From Candidatus Caldatribacterium sp. (GTDB lineage: Bacteria; Atribacterota; Atribacteria; Atribacterales; Caldatribacteriaceae), in assembly GCA_025060675.1 (NCBI GenBank), contig JANXBI010000069.1, forward strand, positions 1-61,266: a stretch of DNA of 61,266 nucleotides, read 5' to 3'. The notes below the pieces were generated by a model that made no database searches, was not told the origin of the DNA, and saw only the letters and a program-made list of their open reading frames with translations. Below, piece by piece: positions 1 through 7,442 of this stretch (within the stretch, counting starts at the first letter, position 1; each line of letters starts with the position of its first letter). A program made the translations under genes and the position numbers.

Positions 1-98
1 GAAACACTCACGTAGAGGAATTTTCTAACCCCCTCAGGGTTTGTAGCTAAAAGTGGCACTAACCCTTAAGACGCCCTCCTAAGGAAAGGGGGATACCA

Positions 99-1280
99 AT
101 GCGACGAACGCTCTTTCGAGTCTTTTTGGTGCTTCTTGCAGTGCTACCCTTTAGCCCTGTGTCGCAAGCGCAGCATGCGTTCGAGTTACCCATGCCAATT
201 CCTCCCTGGGTGAAAGAGGGGGCGTGTGTCGTCTACACCGTCCAGACAGGGGGTCGCGCTTGGGAAGAGATGGGGAGTGCGATAGCCCTCACAGGGTATA
301 CCATTCTCCTTGTGACCAATGTGGAGGGAAAAAGAGTCTATGGCTTGGAAATCCGGCTCTTCAACCCTTCAGGAACTTGGAACACCAACACTGCGGTGAA
401 GCTCCTCAACACTCCTTTCAGCTTCCTCTCCATCGCCCCGGACGTGGTGGAAACCATTCTGCGAGAGAGCGAACGTTACGCAGAGCAAGGCATTCTGGTG
501 GAAGGGGGACCAGTGGGGAACGACCTTTTCTATTTTGCCATGACCAGTCGAAGGGACAACGAAGAAATTGTAACTTCCTACGAGTACAGTCGGGATGGGG
601 TCATTAAGCGGGGTTCCTTTACCCGAAGAAGTGCTAAGGGGGTGGAAGCTGCATCTGTTGAGCTTGTTGGAGTATACGAAGTTGAGCTCCCTACGGTTTC
701 CGAAACTCCGGCAGTGGCCAAGCAAAGCGTTGCCTACGGTTGTTCCCAGGGGAGTATGGGTGTCTGGGTCCCCTGTGGAAGAGTAGAACTAATGTTTGAA
801 AAAATGGATGGGTCGATATCTCGTTATCGTCACTCCGTGAACGGACAGGTTACCCAAACCACCGTTCTTGGAACCCCCCTCTTTGGTCCTTTCTACCTCC
901 ATCCTGAGCTTTTGCGGCGAAAGACCATCCTTGCCATCCCCGAGATTGATTTTCGAATCGAAACCGCGGGAGTTGGTCAACGAGGAGGAACACTCGTCAT
1001 TTTTTCTATCGGTGGACAGGTAGCCTCTCAGGGAGAGTACGATCCTGCAACAGGCCTTCTCTGGAACGTAACGTTCCAGGAGATGGGGCTTACAGTGAAC
1101 TTAGAGCTCCTCCAGGGTGGTCTTCCAAGCAATGGAGGTAATGTCACCCCTCCTTCCGACGGTGGAGACGCTGAACAAGAGGTGCTTACCACGCCTTACA
1201 GCGGAGAGGTTGGCCAAGAAGAGGAAATGTTCCTCTTCCCGTCCGGGGAAGAGGGTTTCCTAGGGACAGAAAGCGAGTAG
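99..1280 (+). CDS. Secreted protein of unknown function
   Basis: This 393-residue protein starts at an ATG preceded by AAGGGGG. It opens with a classical signal peptide (MRR, a hydrophobic stretch, then a likely cut after SQAQ near residue 25). The mature part looks beta-rich, with alternating hydrophobic residues and few cysteines, and I recognise no catalytic motif. The last 50 residues are low-complexity and acidic (Gly, Pro, Ser, Glu runs), typical of a flexible tail. It is convergent with the Pel-type operon to its right, with a hairpin between them, so it is probably not part of that operon. Export is well supported; function is unknown. Confidence 0.75.
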   Translation: MRRTLFRVFLVLLAVLPFSPVSQAQHAFELPMPIPPWVKEGACVVYTVQTGGRAWEEMGSAIALTGYTILLVTNVEGKRVYGLEIRLFNPSGTWNTNTAVKLLNTPFSFLSIAPDVVETILRESERYAEQGILVEGGPVGNDLFYFAMTSRRDNEEIVTSYEYSRDGVIKRGSFTRRSAKGVEAASVELVGVYEVELPTVSETPAVAKQSVAYGCSQGSMGVWVPCGRVELMFEKMDGSISRYRHSVNGQVTQTTVLGTPLFGPFYLHPELLRRKTILAIPEIDFRIETAGVGQRGGTLVIFSIGGQVASQGEYDPATGLLWNVTFQEMGLTVNLELLQGGLPSNGGNVTPPSDGGDAEQEVLTTPYSGEVGQEEEMFLFPSGEEGFLGTESE

Positions 1281-1291
1281 TAGAAAGAAAT

Positions 1292-1334
1292 TCCCTCTGG
1301 AGATGCTCTCTAAAACGGAGGTACTCCAGAGGGA
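1292..1334. terminator. Inverted repeat between convergent genes
   Basis: A perfect 11-base inverted repeat (TCCCTCTGGAG at 1292-1302 and its complement at 1324-1334) with a 21-base loop lies between the convergent secreted-protein gene and the Pel operon. No long T-run follows on either strand, so it may only stabilise or separate the transcripts. Confidence 0.4.
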
Positions 1335-1412
1335 CCGCAAAACGGTGCGGAATCCGATGGCAAGAATACCCCAAAACCTGCGGTTCTAAAACCGTTGTGG
1401 GATAGGAAAGGT

Positions 1413-2255
1413 TCACTTCTTGCAGGGGGAAAATCCTATGGTTGCAAGATCTCTATCGGCAACATATGGAATGAACCCATGGCGCGCGATTTTTGACACC
1501 GTCGCCTTGGCAAGCTTTTTAGATCTCGGAGGAACGTAATCGATGACGATAACCGGGATGCCAGTCCCCTGAATTTCCCTAAGGCGAGCCAAGAGGTCTT
1601 GCCGTTCCTCCTCCCCCACTGGAACATAACGCCGCCGTGCATCAAGGCTGTGATACAAACCTTCACAGAGAAACCCATCGATAAGCGGACGAATGCGAGA
1701 GAATATGGCAAACGCCCGATTGACAACGATAAGCTTTTCAGGGTACCGCCTCCGGAGCTCCTCGATAAAAGAAACCTCTGCATCTTCGACGTTCGCCCAC
1801 TTCTCCTTATCGACACAAAGCTCATAAGAGTCGAGGGTGTCAAGGACAAAACCGTCAAACCCTCGTTGCGCTATTCTTGGAACCACTTGATCCAGGATGA
1901 ACCGAAGATACCGCGGATTGAGGAGATCTGCCACGTATGAACCCCAAGTGGGGTTAGCACCAAGAATGTAAGGTCTAAGCGATGCAAAGTAAGTTCTGTA
2001 TGGCTCAATTTCCCCTACACTCACATAGGCCAAAAGCTTAGGACAAGCTTTTGCGTAGCGAGCTCCGGAGAGAACATCAAGATGAGGATAGTCAGCATCA
2101 AGGACAATCCAGTCGTACGCTTTGAGAGCCTCAAGGGGGAGTGGCTCATGATGGTAGTAAAAAAGAACGCACTGTGGACGCTCTAAGGGAAATCCCGAGA
2201 ATCCCAAAGAAAGACTACCCCCCAGGACGCATAAAAGTCCAATAGTGAATTTCAT
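1413..2255 (-). CDS. pelA: PelA-like hydrolase domain (GH114/TM1410 family), secreted
   Basis: This is a stand-alone glycoside hydrolase of the TM1410/GH114 type, the fold of the N-terminal hydrolase domain of Pseudomonas PelA, which trims galactosamine-rich Pel polymer. Visible family features are the VSVGEIEPYR segment, the DGFVLDTLDSYE segment with acidic residues after a core strand, and DGFLCEGLY with a Glu at the position expected for catalysis. The ATG at 2255 (MKFTIG) follows GGAGG and begins a signal peptide, so it is preferred over the upstream ATG at 2291. It overlaps the end of pelG by 41 bases and is the last gene of the Pel-type operon. The deacetylase half of PelA is absent. 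The gene symbol is by analogy. Confidence 0.75.
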   Translation of the reverse strand: MKFTIGLLCVLGGSLSLGFSGFPLERPQCVLFYYHHEPLPLEALKAYDWIVLDADYPHLDVLSGARYAKACPKLLAYVSVGEIEPYRTYFASLRPYILGANPTWGSYVADLLNPRYLRFILDQVVPRIAQRGFDGFVLDTLDSYELCVDKEKWANVEDAEVSFIEELRRRYPEKLIVVNRAFAIFSRIRPLIDGFLCEGLYHSLDARRRYVPVGEEERQDLLARLREIQGTGIPVIVIDYVPPRSKKLAKATVSKIARHGFIPYVADRDLATIGFSPCKK

Positions 2256-3593
2256 CAAGAAACCTCCGGAGAAAGTGGAAAGCAAGAGCAATTACGATCC
2301 CAAGTGAAACTGTGTACCCGTGACCATACAGTGGAGGACCAAGTTGCAACGTTACCCACGTGAAGCCCCCATTGAGGAGAGCAAAAAGGACAGCTATCAA
2401 CAAAAGCTCCTTCCGGCGATCAAAGTATGAAAGGAGACCCCAAAGGGAAAAAAGGGCAAGCTGGAGGAAAGCCCCGACCAGGAGGGTACGTAGTAGCGAT
2501 ACAGAAAGTCCTTCTACATTGAGCAACCTCAAGAGAGAACTCTCAAAGGCAACAAATAAGGCCAAGAACACCGCTTGAGCTCTCAGGGTGTCAAAAAGCG
2601 TTGCCTGGGCACTCTCAAAGAGGCCTTTCTGGAGGCGAAAGAGATCCCCAAGCGTTCCCCAACTCCGAGCAGCTCGATAGTACGCTTCATAAGCCCGGGA
2701 AAAATCCACCTCAAGCTTCAGGAAAAGCACAGCAAACCCAGGAACAAGGGAAAGGTAGGCTAGAAAAACCGGAACATCGTAGAGGGGAGAAGCTCGAAAA
2801 CCAGCGATTACCCTTTCCCCGGTAACGGGACTCCCCAAAAGAGAAATTTATCAATCCATAGGGCAACGTTGAGACCCAAACCTATAAAGATCAAAACAGG
2901 ATACGAACGACCCCTGCGAAGGAAGTCCCATTCTACAATCACCCCTGAGGGCTGATATGCCCGCCACACGCTTGCCGCAAGCAAACACAAAAGCAAAAGC
3001 TGTCCTACGTAAAAAACGGAGAGTCCTCCCAAAAGACCAAGGCGAAAACCAAAGGGCGTCCCGAAAGCAATGAAAGCATAGCCCAATGAAAAAGCCAGGG
3101 TAACGCGCCCATAGTTTTTCAGTCCAACCAAAAGGGAAGACGTAAGCCATATCCCAGAAAGCACTCCAAGGGTCGAGGCAAAGAGGAGATGGAAAACCAA
3201 GGGCAATCCCCTGCAAAGTACCGAAGACAATCCTAAGCCTGCAGCGTACCCTACACCTCCTACAAGGAGGAGGGCCCCACAGTAGTTTGGGAATACACGC
3301 CACAAAGCCAGCTCAAACAACCTGTCAGCAATATACCTGGTGAAGAAAAGCTGGAAAGCCCCCGAAACAATGAGACTCAGAGCGATAACGTAGGTGACAT
3401 AGGTCTTATACTGCAAAAAAAGCGCTGAAGATATGGCAAACCGTTGTGCGAGAGCCCCAAGAATGAGAATGGCTCCAGTAGCGAGAAGCCAATTCCCAGA
3501 ACTCAGAGCCATCGCATATCCTGTGACCCGTAGAAAAGAGAAAAGACCCTTTTTCCCTAAAATTTCTTGAAGCTCAAAGGATACTCCCGCCAC
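2215..3593 (-). pseudogene. pelG: PelG membrane protein, split by one frameshift
   Basis: PelG is a polytopic membrane protein (about 450-470 residues, usually about 12 helices) thought to move nascent Pel polymer across the inner membrane with PelF. The N-terminal half (2808-3593) begins MAGVSFELQEIL, the family start. The C-terminal half (2215-2838) continues in another frame with GFRASPLYDVPVFLAYLS. The frames meet at a TTTTGGGG run around 2833-2840. One extra G would restore a continuous WGSPVTGERV sequence and a protein of about 460 residues. Neither half shows further damage, so this may be a base-calling error, a very recent mutation, or two subunits. It starts 3 bases after pelF. Confidence 0.75.
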
Positions 3594-3596
3594 TTT

Positions 3597-5087
3597 CTAC
3601 CCCAACGTACGGTATACCGCTTTGTAACGCTCGACCATTCGCTCGACGGTGTAAAACCTCTCTATTCTTGCAATGGCCGCTTTTTGTGCTCTTCTCCATT
3701 CCGCCTCGTTAAGCAGAAGGTCGGCACAGGCCTCCGCGAACCCATGAACATCGCCAACTCCGATAACTCGACCGGCTTCACCAAGTTCTCTATCTTCCTC
3801 GTTCAGTCCACCACAGATGAGCTGTCGACAGGAACCCACATCGGGGGCAACACATGGAACGCCAGCAGCAAAAGCCTCGAGAAGAACCATAGGCATACCT
3901 TCACTAATCGAGGTGAGGGCAACGAGTCCCACTCTTGGGAAAATATCTTCAAGGTCCTGAAATCCCAAGAACCTCACCCTATCCTCAATTTGGAGGATTC
4001 TCACAAGGCGGCGACATTCCTCCACATACGCTGGGTCTTCCTCTTCGGGGCCCACAATCCACCCAATTACATCTGGAACCCGACTCGTCAAAACCTTTAT
4101 GCCTTTGATGAATGTCTTCACATCTTTTATAGGCACCACCCGGCCGATAAAGGCCACAACGTGAGGGATTTCCTCTTTCCGGAGCCTTTGCAATTGGGCA
4201 AAGCGAGGCAAATCAACCCCGTTGGGTAGAACTTCCGTCTTCGCCAGTGGAGCTCCAAGGTGCACCTGAACACTCCGCGCCCCTTCGTACAACGCATAGA
4301 TACGATCGGCCCAGTGGTACGCAAGCATTCCCAAGTTCGTGAAGAACCGAATCCACAGGGTTTGCAATTCATCGATTCCGTATTTATCCTGTGGTTGCTT
4401 CTGTCGAATCCACTGGGAACCAAGAATTTCTGCTTTCCGTTCTCTCACGTAAATACCATGTTCCGTAAGAACAAAGGGAACCCCCATAATTTGCTTCAGA
4501 AAACTCCCCAAAAGACCTGCATATCCTGTCGAGTGACTGTGGATGAGTCGCACCTTCCGCTTTCGCAAAGTGCTTGCCACATCCGCAAGAGGCCAGAGGG
4601 GGAAGAAAATATTCCGAATACTCCAAAAGAAGTCAACAAAAGGCATCGTGAAACCACCTTTTCTGTAGAGCTCCACAAAAAAGGAGTACCATGACTCCCG
4701 GCTGTAAAGAAACGCAACAAACGTCGCTCGAGTTCTGTAAAACTCTGGATCCACAAGAACCGGCGAGGGCTTAAAGTCTTTGGGTTCTTCTAGAAACTGC
4801 TGCAGAACGTGGAACCCCTGACCAGTTCCCCTCCAAGCAGAGAGGAATATCTTGCGAGGGGCAAAAATGAACACGTTCTCAAGGTACACAAGGTTTTTGG
4901 GAAGTACATACTGGATACCTTGGTAATCCTCAGGCTTAGAACCAAGAAAAATAACGCCAAAAGAAATATCGGGCATCCCTAGGATGAGCTGCTGTATACA
5001 AGTAGAGACGCCGCCCTTAACATAAGGGTATGCACCTTCGAGAATGAAAAGGACATCGATATCGCAAGCCTTATCGACAACAACCAT
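3597..5087 (-). CDS. pelF: PelF glycosyltransferase (GT4)
   Basis: This 496-residue cytoplasmic GT-B glycosyltransferase builds the Pel polysaccharide from UDP-sugars. It has the PelF-specific N-terminus (LFILEGAYPYVKGGVSTC near residue 12), which marks PelF within GT4, then the C-terminal Rossmann half with FIGRVVPIKD. The GT4 E-x7-E donor motif is EGMPMVLLE beginning at residue 396. Length matches PelF (about 500). It overlaps the pelE end by 17 bases and is followed 3 bases later by pelG, so it sits mid-operon and is translated with its membrane partners. Confidence 0.9.
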   Translation of the reverse strand: MVVVDKACDIDVLFILEGAYPYVKGGVSTCIQQLILGMPDISFGVIFLGSKPEDYQGIQYVLPKNLVYLENVFIFAPRKIFLSAWRGTGQGFHVLQQFLEEPKDFKPSPVLVDPEFYRTRATFVAFLYSRESWYSFFVELYRKGGFTMPFVDFFWSIRNIFFPLWPLADVASTLRKRKVRLIHSHSTGYAGLLGSFLKQIMGVPFVLTEHGIYVRERKAEILGSQWIRQKQPQDKYGIDELQTLWIRFFTNLGMLAYHWADRIYALYEGARSVQVHLGAPLAKTEVLPNGVDLPRFAQLQRLRKEEIPHVVAFIGRVVPIKDVKTFIKGIKVLTSRVPDVIGWIVGPEEEDPAYVEECRRLVRILQIEDRVRFLGFQDLEDIFPRVGLVALTSISEGMPMVLLEAFAAGVPCVAPDVGSCRQLICGGLNEEDRELGEAGRVIGVGDVHGFAEACADLLLNEAEWRRAQKAAIARIERFYTVERMVERYKAVYRTLG

Positions 5088-5973
5088 GACTTCTTTCTCC
5101 CCCCGCCCAGAACATCACAATGCTCCAAGCCCTCTGATCGACAAAGCACAAATCCCTTGCCAACCGAGCCATAGAAACAATCTGGGCAAAATCCCGCCGC
5201 ATATAGGCACACTCAAGAAGATAAGGGACAACGCGTTCCTTAGGGAACCCACTCTGAATAGCAAGCGTAAGGTACTGCTCAGCTCTTTTGGCTTCCCCCC
5301 GCCGCAAAAGTATCCGGCCAAGGAGATAACAGTGCTTTCCGCTTTCCCGCAGAGTAAGTGCTTCCTCTGCATACCGTTCAGCAGTACGAAGGTAGAAATC
5401 CTCAAGTTCTTTGTCAGCAAGTCCAAGGAAAACGAACTCCGAGTACAACTCAGCGAGAGTGGCAAGAACAGCGAAACGTTTCTCCCCTTCTGTCGTAGCA
5501 AGCTCACGGAGGAGCCTGTCTACCTCTGAGCTCAGAGAATTCTCCATTCGATGCAACGTCGTAAAAGCTACAAGCCTTGTTTCTTCCTCTTGGGAAAAAA
5601 TGAAGTGCCTCAAGCGAGTAAGAGAAAGGGGGTTAACGTTTCTGCTCAAGTACACAGCGACATCCGGACGGGCAATTAACGCACCACCTTCCCCAAGACG
5701 TCGACCACGAAAAGTTTCAAAAAGCATCGTTTCACTTGCGAAAACCTCAAAGGGTAAAGAACCCGACCCTCGAGTCTGCAAAACCCCCAGAAGGAGAAGG
5801 GAAAGGAGAAACCCTAAAGGGCCACCTACACCCGTCAGAGCTGGCACAACAAAGAATACCCGAACACCATATCTGCGAGAGAGGAAGAAAGCAACAAGAA
5901 AAGCTACAGCAACTGAGGCAATCCAAAGAGAAAGCAGCATCACAAAAAAAACTTGCGACACTGCAACCGTCAC
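5071..5973 (-). CDS. pelE: PelE-like membrane/TPR protein
   Basis: Two hydrophobic segments near the N-terminus are followed by a helical region with TPR-like periodicity (for example AERYAEEALTLRESGKHCYL, then RAEQYLTLAIQSGF), the layout of PelE, an inner-membrane scaffold in Pel synthesis. The GTG at 5973 forms a GTGA overlap with the pelD stop and is preferred; an in-frame TTG at 5991 is the only other upstream option. PelE proteins are poorly conserved, so the call depends on architecture and on position between pelD and pelF. A cytoplasmic TPR domain is expected to contact PelD or PelF. Confidence 0.7.
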   Translation of the reverse strand: MTVAVSQVFFVMLLSLWIASVAVAFLVAFFLSRRYGVRVFFVVPALTGVGGPLGFLLSLLLLGVLQTRGSGSLPFEVFASETMLFETFRGRRLGEGGALIARPDVAVYLSRNVNPLSLTRLRHFIFSQEEETRLVAFTTLHRMENSLSSEVDRLLRELATTEGEKRFAVLATLAELYSEFVFLGLADKELEDFYLRTAERYAEEALTLRESGKHCYLLGRILLRRGEAKRAEQYLTLAIQSGFPKERVVPYLLECAYMRRDFAQIVSMARLARDLCFVDQRAWSIVMFWAGGERSHGCCR

Positions 5974-7211
5974 CCTACGAGGGGAATACAAAATTTCCGA
6001 AAAATAGTAAGAGCATCCTCCCGTACAGGGAGGATGCTCTCTACTCTTACCGAAGGAATTTCCTGTCGCAGCCTCGCGAGGAAGCTTTGTGCACCAGCAA
6101 GGCTTGTCAGAGGAAGGAGCACGGCAAATTTCCCCTCCTTTAAGCCATACAGCACATCAAGAGTGCGGAGTCTCTCCCGCAAGACACTTTCAAAAGAAAT
6201 CCCCTCCGCTATTACGCTGAGGAAAACAACTGTACTTTCTACCCCAAATTCCTTGTAGAATCGGAGAGCTCTTTTAACCTCCCGCACGAACTCCACAAGC
6301 TCTTCATCAGCCGACATCAAACGCTCATCCCGCAGCACACAAACTTCTTCAAAGACAAAGCTTAACAGAAGATACAGGTAGTGCATAATCTCGTCATTGA
6401 GATGCACGAACGCCATATCTCGTACAACGAGGAGGAACACCTCGTCTTGGAATTTCCATGGGATAACAGCAAGATACCGGGGGACATGCTCCGGGAACTT
6501 CTCGAGTACGCCCCAGGAAACGTAATGGACCTCTTCCAGCCGCAAGGCCTCCAAAACCATCGGATCGCTTGTGTCAAGCTCCTCCGCATCCTCTTCTGAG
6601 GTAGAGGCAAGCATGGTAAACCCCTTTTCCAAAGATCCCCTGTAGATTGCCGCTCGATAAACGGTAAAGTCTCTGTTAAGGACAAGGAGAAGGAATCTCG
6701 CCGCTTCTCGTGCGTCCTCCCTGCAAGTAAGTCGTTGTTTCATTTCCTCAAGAGCTCTACGTAGGCTATAGGGTCTGAGAACGTAGTTGTTCTCAAGCTG
6801 GTCATGGGAGAGTTTGAGAAAGGCAAAGCGTTTCTTAAGGGAATCCAAGCGTTCCTTATAGTACTGGACTTTTGCTTCCGCTTCACTCACTCTCCGTTGC
6901 CAATAGTAACGAAACTCACCACTGATGATAGCTAAAATGAAACACCAGATAAATCTATCAACAAACACCACTCCATAGAGTAGTTGGGAAAGGGGAAGGA
7001 GGAGAAGCAGCGCAAAAAGGCCGATGAGTACACCCCAGTACAAGGCAACAACGATAATTAAGAGGAACACAGGAGGGAAAGGCAACTGAAAGAACAGCGG
7101 GTCTTGCCGATAGAAAACATAACCCGCAGCGGCAAAAAGGAGAACGAAACCAAAAACCTCCGCTACCGCAATACGCAAAGGGACGTCTCGTGTAAGAGTC
7201 CTAAGTTCCAT
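5970..7211 (-). CDS. pelD: PelD-like c-di-GMP receptor
   Basis: This 413-residue protein has four hydrophobic segments in the first 100 residues, a coiled-coil linker (about 100-150), a GAF-like region (about 150-290) and a C-terminal degenerate GGDEF domain, the order of PelD. At the GGDEF position the sequence reads KEGKF, so cyclase activity is not expected. RxxD is kept (R349-T-L-D352) exactly five residues upstream, the spacing of the c-di-GMP inhibitory site, and Arg residues at 380/382 could be the second arginine contact. It should gate Pel polymer synthesis by binding c-di-GMP. It is first in the operon and overlaps pelE. No strong ribosome site precedes the ATG. Confidence 0.8.
   Translation of the reverse strand: MELRTLTRDVPLRIAVAEVFGFVLLFAAAGYVFYRQDPLFFQLPFPPVFLLIIVVALYWGVLIGLFALLLLLPLSQLLYGVVFVDRFIWCFILAIISGEFRYYWQRRVSEAEAKVQYYKERLDSLKKRFAFLKLSHDQLENNYVLRPYSLRRALEEMKQRLTCREDAREAARFLLLVLNRDFTVYRAAIYRGSLEKGFTMLASTSEEDAEELDTSDPMVLEALRLEEVHYVSWGVLEKFPEHVPRYLAVIPWKFQDEVFLLVVRDMAFVHLNDEIMHYLYLLLSFVFEEVCVLRDERLMSADEELVEFVREVKRALRFYKEFGVESTVVFLSVIAEGISFESVLRERLRTLDVLYGLKEGKFAVLLPLTSLAGAQSFLARLRQEIPSVRVESILPVREDALTIFRKFCIPLVG
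6010..6040 (-). promoter_or_regulatory. Terminator-like hairpin inside the pelD 3' end
   Basis: A perfect 13-base stem (AGAGCATCCTCCC and its complement) with a 5-base loop lies inside the last 25 codons of pelD. On the transcribed strand it is followed by TTACTATTTTT. It could reduce read-through into pelEFG, act as an attenuator, or stabilise the upstream message. The encoded peptide there is ordinary. Confidence 0.45.
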
Positions 7212-7241
7212 AACTTTTTAAGGAGCAAAGCACTTTCTTTT

Positions 7242-7270
7242 AGGTTACCATGGACACAACGGTTCGTCAA
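7242..7270 (-). promoter_or_regulatory. Candidate promoter of the Pel-type operon
   Basis: TTGACG (7265-7270) and TAACCT (7242-7247) are separated by 17 bases, upstream of pelD at 7211. The -35 is near consensus; the -10 is weak. No c-di-GMP riboswitch was recognised in 7212-7404. Confidence 0.35.
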
Positions 7271-7404
7271 CAAAAACTACCCTTGGAACGGCGAAGACCC
7301 TTATCATTCAAGGAATGAGGTTTGCTTTGGCCAATCAGTAGAGAGGAAGACGGGAAACACAGAGGTCCTCAGGGCTACAAAGGATTCGCAAGTGGCAAGG
7401 GGAA

Positions 7405-7442
7405 AACCACAAGGCCTGGCCTCGAGGCCAGGCCTTGTGGTT
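7405..7442 (-). terminator. Strong terminator after the metallophosphoesterase gene
   Basis: A perfect palindrome, with 17-base arms running from AACCACAAGG into a TCGA loop, abuts the stop codon of the gene at 7442. On the minus strand the stem is followed by TTTTCCCC, a short T-run. Confidence 0.75.

Noticed and set aside
1281..1412. GTTTTAGA strings on the minus strand resembling type II CRISPR repeats
   Set aside because: Two short, differing copies without regular spacing, spacers or cas genes; explained by the hairpins.
2830..2842. Programmed -1 frameshift in pelG
   Set aside because: A slip would need a poor re-pairing at the TGG codon, no convincing slippery heptamer is in frame, and Pel systems are not known to use it. 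Indel or base-call error is simpler.
7212..7404. c-di-GMP riboswitch upstream of pelD
   Set aside because: GCAAACC occurs, but the conserved GEMM core and paired helices are not found.
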